Shown here in pieces: positions 49,860 through 62,879 of a stretch of DNA of 64,000 nucleotides. The stretch spans positions 3,970,001 through 4,034,000 of the forward strand of contig JAQFVV010006310.1 of assembly GCA_028023455.1 (NCBI GenBank), written 5' to 3'. How positions within the stretch are numbered: the stretch's first letter is position 1; every line of letters starts with the position of its first letter. This stretch comes from Epiperipatus broadwayi. Its lineage: Eukaryota > Onychophora > Udeonychophora > Euonychophora > Peripatidae. The position numbers were made by a program, and so were the translations under genes. Under the pieces are notes generated by a model. The model was given only the letters and a program-made list of their open reading frames with translations. It ran no database searches and was not told the origin of the DNA.

Positions 49860-50970
49860 TCATGTTTAATCCAGTACCTCATCTATTTTACACACTGCCT
49901 CTTTTGAAGGCTTTTGCAACTTCTTTAAATGTAATTTAAGACTTCACTTGTCCATCTATTGTCATCTTTTCTAACAGCAAAATCTATTCCAACTCTTTTT
50001 CAACTTAATCCTTTCAATGCTATCTGTAATATCTGTGTGCTCAATCATATATTTCTCTTTTAATTCTTCCTTGTTGTTGCCAATATACATCTCTTTTACT
50101 TTGTCATATAGTATAAAGTGTCTGCATTGGTATTTATTAAGAATCTAAATCTCAAGAGCCATATGAAAGTATCAAGAAAGAAAGATTGATTAAAAATATT
50201 TTTCAAGCACACAAACACATTTAGATTTAAGTTATTTTGATCAAAGCATTTATCCAAGTTTTATTCTATGATTAATTTCATTCATGTTTTTATTTGAATT
50301 AATAATCAGATCAAGGTATATATATATATATAATACTTATTTTTGATAATGCAATACAAATTGTCTTAGTCTTTTTATCTTTTTAGCATTTATATTTACT
50401 TCTATTTTGTAGCATTCATCGGATAGCTTCTATAATATTTTCTGAAGTTCGTAAAATATTATTTTCCAAAGCAAAATCCAAATGATTTACATAAGTTCCA
50501 GTCATTTTTAACTCTTAGCTTCCCATTTTAATGAATGAAATATTTTCTGTAAAAAGTTTTAGAAATGGGAAATTATCTTACTATATATTCTTTTCTTTAT
50601 CGATATTAATTTTCATAACATTTCCAAGTCATCAAAATTCTGTTATAACATTTTGATAAATATTCTTTAGAATTTCATAGCATTCTTGATTTTTGTTTTG
50701 TAATCATCAGCAAAAGTATTTATCAAGTTAAAAATCTGTTTGTAATAACAAATCCAATGCAAAACAGGAATTCACATTCATTGGATTCTTACTATAACTT
50801 ATTTTAATATTGAAATGTGATATATTGTGGTTTAATCACTTTTAAAGCCAGACTGCTCTTTTGGTTGATTTTAATCTAAAGTTCTCTGCAGATAAGTTGT
50901 AATGATCTTAATTAGGATTTTGTATAGAATTGATAAATATTTTAATGTCATTACTACATTTTTCCATTTA
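49860..50970 (-). mobile_element. RTE-like LINE remnant, inverted relative of 37080-39500
   Basis: Minus-strand reading gives QPKEQSGFKSD with a following TTIYHISIL (near 50870-50800), the GFR..YST.DHI motif of an RT. Further on, near 50545-50490, SLKWEAKS and a Y.NHLDFA block correspond to the same segments of the plus-strand copy. The 3' part near 49980-49900 has RKDDNRWTSEVLNYI, the conserved C-terminal stretch. It is 5'-truncated or degraded beyond 50970 and carries many stops. Confidence 0.75.
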
Positions 50971-51499
50971 GGGAAGCATGGATGACAGCATTCTCACAGC
51001 TCAAATCTGCAAAGAGCAGGCATTAGTATGTAAAATCCATGTGGAAAACAGATATTTGATCAACTCCATGTTAAAGATAACAAATTATAAAATTATATAA
51101 CAAAACTATTAATATGAACTCTGGCAATATTAAAGGGAAAAGCTGCACTAGGAATACAGAAATGTAGTTCCATGCTTCCCATGAAGAAAAATGACTATAC
51201 AATATTGCCAACCATGGAACATCATAAGTGTCAAATATACCATCTGCAGAGCAATCTTTTATTTACCTAGGAAGCAAGAAAATTATTTCAACTTAACATT
51301 GAAGTTACATCAAAATTAAAAATTGTAGATTCTTTACAAATTAAATGTTCATTGCAGTGTTAAAGTATATTTCAGGAGACTCATCACTCTTCTTAGTTTT
51401 TGATGGCATGTAAATAAAGATCAATAAGCAGTTACTTTTTAGAATGGATAGATTTAAACAACATGTACTTATATTTTATGTTGCCAAGTGAAAAAAATC

Positions 51500-53800
51500 A
51501 TTCGATTCAGGGAGATGGAAGAACAGAAATAACTGATTTATGTTTTGCTTCGACAAAAAATTATTTATTAAGACCTGTTGAATTATTAATATTGCTCTAC
51601 TTCCTCCATAGTTAACATAAACAAAATCTAATCATTCTTGAAATCCACATTCATATAAATGAAAGTAATCCTGTTCTGAGATAGGATTTAAGAAAACCTA
51701 ACTGGACTTGATATATCAAATATCTTGAATATTCTTTAATTTTTTCTTGCTATGATAAGTTTAACAAATTCAAAATATCTCCCAAAGAATCCAACCCATT
51801 AAAAGGAGGAATTCATTTCATATTACAACAAAACCAGCTATAAATTTTACTGCCAATTTTTGTCTACCAAAGTTTTGAAAAATGTTGACAAACTTGCAAA
51901 ATCATGAGATAAGCGAAAAATGGAGAGAGAATATAGAAAATAAAATTTTATAAGATCTACTTATAAGGAATGGTTTCTTTTGTAAAGGCTTGTTGGATAT
52001 AAAAGTATCTCTAAAAGAATTATTATTATTACTGCAAATAAGGTTGCCAATCTTATATGTCAGATTTCTAAACGTAAGATTGAGAGAATTTCTAACTTCT
52101 CTTTAACAATGTTTTAACCAATCTGATAAATTATAGATGTTGATGAACTTGCCCTTGATTGTCTTAATCTATGGTGAACCCAGGAATATATAACATATTT
52201 CCAGAATTTCTAAAAAAAAAAATTGAGAACCTAAAACCAAAGTATGGTTGACAAAATTATTTAGTAATATTTATTAATACAACTATTCCAAAAATTTGGC
52301 ATAAAAGTAAAATTATAGCCATGTTAAAAACAAACTCAGCAATAAAAGAAAACATTATTATCCAATATTATGTATTTTCTACAAGCTTTTTGAAAGAATC
52401 ATATTAAAAACAATGTAGCCAATAGTTAAGAGCCACCTACCTATATAGTAGATTAGATTTAAGCCAGGAAAAAGCTGCTGTGTAAAAATTTATCATTTGA
52501 ACTCACACTAAAAAAAGACTTTCAAATTAAATTAAAAACTGGTGCGACCTGTATTGATTTTTGAAAAGTTTCTAAAATTCTTAAATGTAGAAAAATCATT
52601 AATTTATTTGATAGATTGCTCTCCAATATAAAAATTCAAGTGATACTAAATAATAATTGTAGTAGATATAAGGCTTGTTATTTCACTGACTTTACTTAAT
52701 ATATTCATCAGTGAACTTACAAAACAGGATGCAGAAAATTTATTTATGCTGATTATACTGTTTTGACTTTTCAAAAGTCATACTTATTTTTGAAATACAT
52801 AAGTCTCTCAAGAAACGAAAAGTTGAAAATCTTTTTCAAAAATTGGGTTTTATTCCTAATTCAATGAAGATAGTATGCTCAATTTTTCATTTAAACAAAG
52901 GATCATTTTATAATTTGAATAAAGCCTTTTGCAATAGACCGAAACACAATCCTATCTCATTCAAGAATAAATTTATTTTACTCATTTGGCTCAAGTTAAA
53001 TCAAAAGTGATTTCTTGCAATAACCTCATTAAGAAAGCTAGCTGGTACCACTTGGAATTATGATACAAATACTTTATGGATAGCTTCTTTAACCTAGCAA
53101 TAGCTTATTCTTCTAATAAATTATATGTCCACCTTTAAAAAAAAAGCTCTCCCACTAAATTTCATGATACTAAAGTCTGCTCCTGAACAATACTTTATTA
53201 TTTCACATATTTTTTCACCAGATATCCCAAAAGAAGTTACACAACTGAAAATATATAAAATTATTAAATAAGCAGATATCTCAAATCAGGATTCTGTTTT
53301 TGGATGTTCATTCAAAAAAATCTACATATAGCCACTAATAAATCAGTATGGCCATTTCAACTCTGAAAAAAAAAATAAGAAAAATTTTAGAAATGAGTTT
53401 TGCAGTAACTATATAAACCAATCTGTGAATTATAAATATGCCGACATATAGAACATGTTGATCCATCTTTTTATGTGATATTTCGTACTTCAAAACCAAA
53501 TTTAATTGTAGCATTCCGATATATTTTATTCTTTATTCCTAATGGAAACAATATTGCACTTCTTTATAATGTCTTTGAGATAATGCTTTTATCATAGGAG
53601 TCTACTTCTCCCATAAAAACAATGCTCCAAATTCACCATAAACTACCTTTTTAGGAAATCTATTTGCTTCACACATCTAATCTAATGAAGATGTGATTTT
53701 ACAATAGTGGACCCTACAATATCGCTTCAGCAAGCTGAAGAACATATTGATTGGTTTTATGATTTTGCCATTGTATTTTTAAAATTGTGAAATTTTTGTA
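51500..53800 (+). mobile_element. Jockey-like LINE remnant
   Basis: In broken plus frames: IPKIWHKSKIIAMLK (near 52285-52330), SFLKE..LK (near 52390), LKTGATCIDF (near 52540), the FIYADYTVLTFQ block with the catalytic YADD reduced to YADY (near 52738-52772), and later IAYSSNKLYVHL and TKV..S (near 53100-53180). The order and wording match Jockey-type RTs. It ends immediately before the mariner copy. The 51000-51500 part next to it is GC-richer but was not assigned. Confidence 0.75.
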
Positions 53801-53807
53801 ATGTCTT

Positions 53808-54713
53808 TATGAGGAGGTATTACAAAATAATCGGAATCATTCTCTGGAATGTGAGCACATTGTAGTACATTTCTGTCATTAGATGCCTTTTATGGGGATC
53901 TTGCTGCGCCAGTCTGCCAATTGTTGTCAGTGAGAAAAATCATGTTATGACATAGTAGATGTTTTTGTTAAGTGTATCTGGCTTATTTGTCAATTTTTGT
54001 AATGACTGAAAAGTTGAAACAATATGAAATTCTGTTTTCTGTTAGAGTAAAAGGCAGGGAAAATAGTTATAACACACAAAACAGCTTATAAGCAAGCTGC
54101 TTGGGGAAAACACAAGTTTACAAGTGGTTTAATAGAAGTATCAAATTTCATCCCGTCCCAAAAAAATGTAGTGAGTGAAGTCCAATGTCAAGATGATGCT
54201 GACTTTTTTGGAAGGCAAACAGCATTTTTCACTCAGAATTCATTCATAACAATCAGACATTTTAACAAGTTCTGAAATGTTAGTGTGAAGTGGTAAACAA
54301 AAGTGTCTCAATTTATGGCAAATGGGATGTGCAGACTACAACAATAAAGCACCAGTACACCAAGCCTTGAGTGTGGTACAATTTTTTTAAAATTTAGCAA
54401 GACACAGCTTATCCATCAACTATATTTGCTGCTCTCGCTCCAGGTGACTTTTTTTTTATTCCTTTGAATGAAGAAATAACTCTTTTCTTTTTTTTTTCAG
54501 AGTTAGAAGTGGTGAAGAAAATGATGCAGACATTAAAAGACATATATCACCTTGCAAGAGTTTCTGGATTACTTTAAAAAATGAAAAAACATATTTAGAT
54601 TAGTGTTGCATTAAATAAACTGTACTTTGAAGGGGATTCAATTTGTAACACTTAAAAATAAATAAACAATTTATTATTACAAAATTTTGATTATTTTTGA
54701 ATACCCCCTTATA
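53808..54713 (+). mobile_element. Mariner transposon, internally deleted and mutated
   Basis: Imperfect ~28-bp inverted repeats (53810 onwards, tgaggaggtattacaaaata; reverse complement of the right end at 54711, taagggggtattcaaaaata) are flanked by the TA duplication (53808-53809 and 54712-54713). The interior encodes transposase fragments on the plus strand: APVHQALSV near 54350-54375, corresponding to the DNAP.H segment, and LAPGDFFF near 54435-54460, corresponding to the second D,D34D block. At about 900 bp it is some 400 bp shorter than a usual mariner, and stops and frame changes make it inactive. Confidence 0.88.
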
Positions 54714-55893
54714 GATTGTGTCAATAGAATGTCCAAGCATCACTTCCATATAATAAATTAGGTAATTTGCCAATGATGAAAAGCATCTTTTAACATATCA
54801 AAAATATCAGCACATTGGAACACATGTTATATTGCATGCCTTTTATACTTATAAAACTATCAAAGTATTTAAATCAGCTTACATTCTCTATCCAATCTAA
54901 AAGTTGCTGAGGATTTTTCTTTTGTCACTGGTTGATAAAGAACTTGAGTTTTTTTTGAATAATAATTATTAAACCACAAGTCTTTAAATATGGCATCCAC
55001 AACACTAAATACATTGTATAAATTGTCTTTTGAACTATCCAGACTCCAAGAAAGTTTAATTTTTGCTTTTGCATTCGAATGAAAATTTCCATCATCAAAT
55101 CTATCACATCTTGATACTTATTTCATTAACTACCTATAAACAATCCAAAGACTAATATCATAAAAATTGAAAATAATGTTAAAGCAAATATATACATACA
55201 TCCTTGCTTAACACCAATTTTCATCTCAAATGTCTGATATTTTCACCTATAGTAATAACGGTTCCTTTCATTACATCATGTAGGAACTGTATAATATGAA
55301 TAAATTTTGATAGACTATACAATTAATTTCAAATAATACTATAAATTTGTTCAATTACCTGAATCATATACATAGAACAACAAAAAAAAAAAGCAATATA
55401 CAGTAAATCTGGGAATGATATAATATTTTATCACAAGTCTCTCTCACATTCAATGTATATAGCTCACCTTTTGTTAATAAATATAAATTACAATAGACAA
55501 CATATTGTTTTTTAAACTGCAAGTATTTTTTGACATGCATATATATATATTACACAGATGAATTTTATATGTGTATTTAAACAAAATTTTAATAATAATA
55601 TAATTATTAATAAAAAAATTACAGAGAATACATTTACATATATTTTATTAAGAGTGTGTTCATTCACGCATTCAGTGATATAAGAAAAATAATAAGAAAA
55701 AAAACTAACTCTTATTTTTATTTCAAAATAATGCTCTGAGCAATTCCTTTTTTTTATAGACACACTAGTCGTAACCGTAGCTTTACTCACATTATTTTAA
55801 AAGAATTTAATGTAATTGATAATTAAAATATATTTAAATAATATTTACATGAAATAATAACACATGATTTTTCAATAGCAGTTAAAAATAATG
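54714..55893. other. AT-rich non-coding stretch
   Basis: A minus-strand frame at 54925-55107 and another at 55512-55790 show no domain. The first part (54714-55300) has wording like a decayed LINE, but nothing that I can assign. Confidence 0.4.
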
Positions 55894-56053
55894 ATACTAG
55901 TCTGATAGTTGGGCACGGCCGTTTGATGGCATTGTTGCTATGCAAAAACAATCAAATGTAACGTTCCGAGCTGTGAGTGATTTTTTCTACTACGTCTTCA
56001 AATTTTTTTATTTTTTGTACTATGTCTTTAATTTTTTTTCCTTACACAAACAC

Positions 56054-56657
56054 ATCTTTACCGCTGATATAGTCAAACTTTTATTATTTTTAAAATAAAT
56101 TTTTATTACATTTTATTTGTATTGCCTTTTTTTTTTTTTTTTAAATAAAATCTTGTTCTATCTTTTTTTAAAATAAAAACAAACCAAAAATAACTTTCAT
56201 CTCTAACTTTTGTCTCAGTGATGACAAACTTTTTCTCAACAATCCCCCTCCCTAATAAAATAACACAAACTTTTGATTTTATTAATTTTCGTTTTCTTTT
56301 TTTTTATTGATTTATGTCATAAAATCATAACCTTTTATTTTGGAAACAGTTTTTTTTCTACCTACTAACAAATAACAATAACAAAAACAATACACAAATA
56401 TATCTTTACTGCTGATATAGTAAAACTTTTATTTTTAAAATCAATTTTTATACATTTTATTTGTATTACCTTTTTTTAAAAATAAAAACAAACCAAAAAT
56501 AACTTTTATCTCTAACTTTTGTTTGTCTCAGTGATGACAAACTTTTTCTCACCCCCCCCCCAAACAAAATAAGACTTTTGACTTTTTCAACTTTCGTTTT
56601 CTTTTTTTTTATATATTGATTTATGTCATAGAATCACAATCTTTTGTTTTGGGAACA
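56054..56657. repeat. Tandem duplication, ~348-bp period, inside the TIR element
   Basis: The phrase tctttaccgctgatatagt at 56054 recurs as tctttactgctgatatagt at 56402. Both copies continue with aaaaacaaaccaaaaataac, tttgtctcagtgatgacaaa and a tttatgtcata phrase. The second copy holds a C10 tract (56552-56561) where the first has ccccctccc. Confidence 0.88.
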
Positions 56658-56762
56658 TGTGCGAATTGAATACCTTTGTTTTCAGGAGCTTGTCTGTCAT
56701 CGGAATTGCGAGGTTGTTTTGCAAATGTAGTTTTCATGGACTCGCCACACTACGGTGTACCG

Positions 56763-57452
56763 ACAATTCTTAGTGAGTCAGTCAGACTGTGATTTAAATA
56801 GAAATGAAATTACTCTACTATGGAGATTTCAAAACTTGTGGCCACTTAAAATCCAGCCACCCTCAAACAATACAGTAGCCAACTGTGAATTCGCATACTA
56901 TCGCAAAGCACAAAACAGGCTGTAATATTTCTGCACAATGCCATTAAGCGGCTTGCAATGGCTAATACAACAGAAACTGTTGTATTAACCATAAGTTCAG
57001 CTGCATAATTGTCACCACGTACCCCACTTCTATTGTCAACAACTGCCACTATTTGAAAATCTGCTTGACACAATGCACCATTTTATTTGTCTCGCATATT
57101 TTCTCACTAAAACGTGAGTTTTCGCATGAGCTCGGCCGCATCATTTTTGCCTCTACCCTTTGTCAATGTTTTGTACATTCCAAGTTGTGTAGGGAAGGTG
57201 GGGACAGTGTGACAATTCTTAGTGAGTCAGGTTGCATGATTTAAGTAGAAATAAAATTACTCTGCTATGGATATTTCAAAAATTGTGGTCACCTGAAATC
57301 CAGCCACTGTCAGATAATATGGTAGCCGACTGTGAATTGTGTGAATACGCATAAAGTGTCACGAAGCACAAAACAGGTCATAATATTTCTATGCAACACC
57401 ATCAAGCGGCCTGTACTGCTGTATTAGCCATAAGTCTGGCCACGTAAATGGC
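56763..57452. repeat. Second tandem duplication, ~449-bp period, inside the TIR element
   Basis: acaattcttagtgagtcag at 56763 recurs at 57212. Both copies continue with atttaa.tagaaat, tactct.ctatgga, aatccagccac and agcacaaaacagg, and each ends in the TIR-like phrase accatcaagcggcc / gccattaagcggct. Confidence 0.88.
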
Positions 57453-57514
57453 AATTGTGTTTTTGCACATAAACAACGCTATCAAGTGGCCATGCCCAGC
57501 TATCAGACTAATAC

Positions 57515-57942
57515 CAAAATAATTAATGTAATGCATTTTTATAAGCAATGTTGTAGGACATTTTTAATGACTGCCGATAATTCATGTATTATTATTTCAT
57601 ATAAATATTCTTTAAATATATTTTAATCTTCAATGACATTACATTGTTTTGTTTTACTAATGTGAACAAAGTTGAGGCAGCTTTGCACTAGTAGAATAAT
57701 AAAAAAAATAAAAGAATATAATGCTGTTGATTATTAAAATATATTTCTCATTTATATATATAAAGAGGATGTATTCTAAATGGTATAATTTTTTTAATGT
57801 AATGAATATCAATGATTTCACTCACTAATTCCGTTTTTCTACCTATCCCACCACCATTATTAAGTTTGATAATTTAAATATATTTATGTAATCCACTTTC
57901 AAACTCTAGCTATATCCTTGCATTAGTAGAAAATTTAATAAT
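57515..57942. other. AT-rich non-coding stretch
   Basis: Nothing recognised. The piece at 57780-57930 is reminiscent of the sequence at 62085-62160 (tttcaatgtaatgaatat-type phrases). Confidence 0.4.
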
Positions 57943-58335
57943 GTAATGGTATGGAGAAATGGGTGAACCTGGGAGTGATATAATGATCATCAACATTGAT
58001 CATAAATAAAATAAATATGCAGGAAATGAATATGAGCAAGAGAAATCAGCAAGAACAAGACTAACAATAAGTTCACCTGTATTATAGAGAATAAATCATT
58101 CATCATAAATAATCAACAAAGAAAAATCAACATTCAACCTTGAGAATGGATTTGAAAGTGGTCCACTATAAAACAGGCTAATTATTTAGTTCTTGCCAAA
58201 CTTGGGGCAGATTATATAAATAATTTAAATGCACAAACTTAAGTGCAAATCCATCAGAATATAAAAATTAAAAAAATAATGCTGGGATACAGAAACATGA
58301 TGATCATCATCAATGCCCTGACCATTTAGTACCAT
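57943..58335. repeat. Dispersed repeat, copy A
   Basis: Runs from ggtatggagaaatgggtgaa to a catgatgatcatcatcaatg phrase. It shares long matching blocks with 61126-61480 in the same orientation (for example tgggagtg.taatgatcatca, gagaaatcagca, caataagttcacc, gcagattatataaa). No coding capacity; possibly a non-autonomous transposon or an old LINE 3' part. Confidence 0.8.
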
Positions 58336-61125
58336 TAATGTTCTGGCCAACTATAAATTTAATTTCTAATAATAAAAACTAAATAAAATATAGTGCATGG
58401 ACTTCAATGACATTCCTTTGCACCAACCAGGATCATCATTATCATCTGGATGTGCATAATACTAAACATAAACCCCAGTCTATATAACTAATCATTATGC
58501 ACGAATTCAGCTGTGAGCAAGAGCTCTAAAACTACTGCTGTGAGTAAGAGATAATACCAACATATAATAATTTATATTTCAAATCTATTTTAGGATTGAA
58601 TGAATTCACTGGAATAACCTAATGAAATATAAATTTATCAATTAGAAACAATAATAAAAGCAAGGTCTGCCAAGCATGCTATAAATATAAATTTGATATT
58701 CTGATTTTGATTCAAATACAAAAAAATATATACTATTATATTATAATTTACATATATCTCAATAGATTTACATAAAACATATCTATAAAATAAGCACTCA
58801 GATGTGCTGCATAATAATTTAAAATTAACCGCTTTGAATTGTCATAAACCAATAATAAAAACTCACTTTTAAATACATAATTAATTTTTTCATGTATATG
58901 GTTGATGATTGATTTTAATATATATGGGTTTATATGACATACATTCAAATGTGTGCACACAATGTTGTTTATAAAAAATAAAAATAAACTTACTAAAGTT
59001 ATATTTTTTTTGAAAGAAAATTAATTCCATATTAAAAAATATATATTTGCATAAAACCAATGCACATATTTATGTGTATTACTATTATCTTCTTACAAAT
59101 CAAAGTTATTAATACATTTATTATTTCTAATGGTAAGTAAAAGTTCTTTTTTTTTTTTTAAAAAAAAAAAAGCTTCATTTACAGTCTTTCATAAAAGTTA
59201 TTTTGTTCTCAAATTCAAAAAATTTTGGAGTTTTCCTTTTTTAAATAAAATAAAACTGGAAATGTATATTAATTTTAGTCAAATGATTTAGACAAAAGTT
59301 ATTTACTTTTAAATCTTGTAATTTAAAATTTTTAACTGTGAAGTTATTTCAATAAATAGTCTACTCACCAACTATATGCATTATATATATGATCAGCAGT
59401 AATTATATCTTTATGATTCTCTGCATATAGATTAACCAGCATATAATATAGCACGATAGTCTTACAAGCCAATTAATACTGGAATCTTTCAATAACTTGG
59501 TCCATTATAATCGTGTCCATAGTAGAGTAGTATAATGTCATATTGACATTTTCAGATAAAATATAAATCAAGTAACTGTTGACATTCAGTCAGCTCCATT
59601 TAGTCTATAATTTAATAGGCTTCAGGCAAGCCATCTAGTACACCTAGGGACTATGAAACACAGAAAAGCAGGCCCTTTACTTCCATGTAAATCCAAACTC
59701 TACTATTGTGATACTAGCAGCAGATGATGTTTTATACCCTGCACTTTCAGTTACAACTTCATAATAATAATGCTGTGAAATTATTGTACTCTTCCCCTAA
59801 TGATCTTTTAAATCCATCTTTTATACTATGTTAAAAACAATTAGTAATATTTTTTCTTTATCTTGATTAAAAAAGTTAATGACTTTTCAATTTATCTTAA
59901 TTAAAACCAAATTTTTATCTCAAAGTATTCTTTAATCCTTTAAACAACATCAGAGTATATTATACTAAATTTTATTAAAATATATTATACAAGCTTTAAT
60001 TAAAAAAAAGTTTAATCCAATTATAAAATAGAGGAATTTATAATTACTGGTATATCTATTGTAATGTAAAACAAGTTTGTTTTAGATTTCTTTTTTAATT
60101 ACTAAAATCAAACAAAACATCAAATAGAAAATTTTTAAATGTTTAATTTATAATCCTTTTTTTAAATTCAAAATTATTAACTCTTAATTGTTATTCCAGT
60201 GTAATATAACAACTATCGTCCAAATTTTTTTGTTTATTTCTAGTTTTCCTTTCAACTTTATACATATCTGCATATACACTACTGTGTTATTGTATGCCAT
60301 GAGACACATAACTGTCTCATATCCTTGCCAAGAGAAAAAGAAATGAAACACCAACCTAACAATATTTTACATAACATACATATATAATTAATACAAAGTT
60401 TATACCTCAAACTATGTACTCATCAATTATTTTAGAGATCTGACAATTAACAGAATAAACAATGATCTGTAATTCTGAGATAAAAAATTCAGCCACTGGA
60501 CTATAAATACACAATGCAGCACAAATACCAAGAAAGCTACCCCAATTTATACACAATAGGCTACCACAGTCCAAAGTAAAAAATAATGTAAAAAATCTTT
60601 GGCAAAGCCCTACTCCTTTGAGGATTAGATCCTGGAAAATACAGAATTATGCCTTGCCCCTTTTCTTGGAGACTTAGAGACTGGGATCATGGTAGAACTA
60701 CGTTAACTGCATCATGATAAACAATAGGAAATCAGAAAGTGGGTTGGAGCAAGGCCTGAGATAGAACACTCCTTGGAGTTGCATGAAAACACTGTATCCT
60801 CAAACCAATGACAAAAACCTCCATACATCATCAAAACTGAAAGTACAACTAAAATTCCAACAGTTAAAAACCCAATCCAATTTCCAAGATCATAATTTTC
60901 TATTCTACTTTAAATATAAACTCCATAAATTAACCTTATTCACTATTTTATAACTTAATCATAAATACTTGTCACATATCTCACAGCAATTTTTTTAATA
61001 TTAATTTTGCATAAAATGCATACCTTTTTTCTTTCTCATGTGGTTACATATAAGACCAAGTTGGGTGGTAATTTTGTAGTAAGAATCACCAATACTCGAT
61101 CAGGCCCACAGTTGGGTAGATGTTT
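58336..61125. other. Non-coding stretch between repeat copies
   Basis: Mostly A/T-rich. Two less AT-rich parts (about 59580-59760 and 60530-60860) have no recognisable coding signal; the second contains several short direct phrases but no defined ends. Confidence 0.45.
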
Positions 61126-62060
61126 ATAATGGTATGGACAAACAGGGAAACCTGGGAGTGTAATGATCATCAACATCACCATTGATCATAAATAAAATAA
61201 ATATACATGAGATAAATGAATATGAGCATGAGAAATCAGCAAAAACAAGAATAACAATAAGTTCACCAGCATCACAGAGAGTAATAAAACATTCATTATA
61301 AATGGACAACAAAGAAAGAAAATCAAGTCAATGTTATGACTGGATTTTAAAGTAGTTCACTACAGACAGGCTAATTATTTAATCCATATCAAATTAGGGG
61401 CAGATTATATAAACAATAATTTGAATGTACAAACTTAATTATTAACCCATCAGAACATAACAATTAAAAAAATAATGCTGGCCAGTACATTAATGGAAGT
61501 GGCCAGAGGGCATTGATGATGATCAGCATATTATTTTTTTAATTATATTCTGGTGGATTAGACTTAAGTTTGTGCATCCAAATTATTGTTTACATAATCT
61601 GCCCCCAAGTTTGGCAAGGGCTAAATAATTAGCTTGGTATAAGTGACCAGAGGGCATTGATGATTATCAGCATGTTTCTGTATTCCAGCATTATTTTTTT
61701 TGTTATATTCTGATGGATTAACACTTAAGTTTGTCATCCAAATTATTGTTTATATACTCTACCCCAAGTTTGGCAAGGACTAAACAATTAGCCTAGTCTA
61801 CAGAGGACCTCTTTCAAATCCAGTCACAAGGTTGACATTGATTTTATTTTTTTGATCATTCATGGTGATGAATGATTATTATTCTTCTCTACAATGCTGT
61901 GAACTTGTAATTGGTCTTTGTTTTTGCTGATTTCTCATGCTCATTCCTTTCATCATATACTGTTATATTTAAATTTGATTATCTGTTATATTAACTGGGG
62001 TTGATGATAACGATTACCATCATTCTAGATTCATCCGTGTTACTCCGTACTGCTATAATA
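61126..62060. repeat. Palindromic arrangement of the dispersed repeat (copies B, C, D)
   Basis: Copy B (61126-61480) is in the same orientation as 57943-58335. It is followed by an inverted partial copy (about 61481-61640) and an inverted longer copy (about 61641-62060). For example cagcatgtttctgtattcca (61668) is the inverse of the block at 58284-58303, and ctttggcaa-type and tctgcccc phrases recur in reverse twice. The unit could fold into a large stem-loop. Confidence 0.75.
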
Positions 62061-62879
62061 ATTATATTTATGTATTCCATTTTCAACTTTCAATGTAATG
62101 AATATCTAATAAAAATTTTAATTGTTAATTCCATTTCTCTGGCTGTCATTGTGTTAGTAGAAAGTTAGATAATTAAAATATATTTGAGTATCATTTACAT
62201 TAAATAATTACCAACAGCAGTATCTTAAAAAACATAATATTCACTAAATGCAATAAACAATAATTTTAAAATATTTTATAATTCTCATATAATAATTTTT
62301 AAAATGCCTATAAAATTTTAACACTATTGTGATATATACAAGTGAGAAATTAAATACATAATTCAGACGAAGTTTAAATAAATTAAAATATATTTATTCA
62401 TTAAAATTTTACCTAAATCACCAAAAACTAATCTTTCTTCATTCCCCTAGCATGTATTTTAATATGCAGATCACATCTTACTTTATCACATTGAGAATAT
62501 AATTAAAGGGATACGATAAAAGTTTATCAAATCCAATATTTTTCTTGCTATACCCATAGCATTACAAAATTTACTTTTTCACATGTTAAATATATTTAAA
62601 CTGACATCAAAAAAGTATAAATTTCATAGTAAAAGTTTACCAAATTCAGTAGTATTTCTCTTGCTGTATTGACGCCATAGCACGTCGGGTTAAAGTACCA
62701 AATTGAAATAATAACTGATCTAAATTGTCATTATTCAAATGAGAAATTAAATATGAGGTTTCAAATGACATTAAATTAATTTAAAATATATTTACAAAAT
62801 CAAATTTTACCTGGCTTTACCAAAAATTATATTTTTCGTTTTTTTCCCCACATTGATGTGATGGACTGTGACTTCTCCT

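Larger units (their letters stand above)
55894..57514. mobile_element. TIR DNA transposon, 1613 bp, with duplicated internal modules
   Basis: The left end tagtctgatagttgggcacg (55898) pairs with the reverse complement of the right end tagtctgatagctgggcatg (57510), and similarity continues for about 53 bp. The direct repeat atac flanks both ends (55894-55897, 57511-57514). The interior contains two tandem duplications described separately and no transposase. A subterminal phrase near the right TIR (acgctatcaagtggcc) recurs at 56938-56955 and 57398-57413, so pieces of the terminus are repeated inside. Non-autonomous; family not assigned. Confidence 0.88.

Noticed and set aside
51000-51500. Transposon coding fragment next to the LINE remnants
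   Set aside because: Composition is suggestive, but no motif could be read reliably in any frame.
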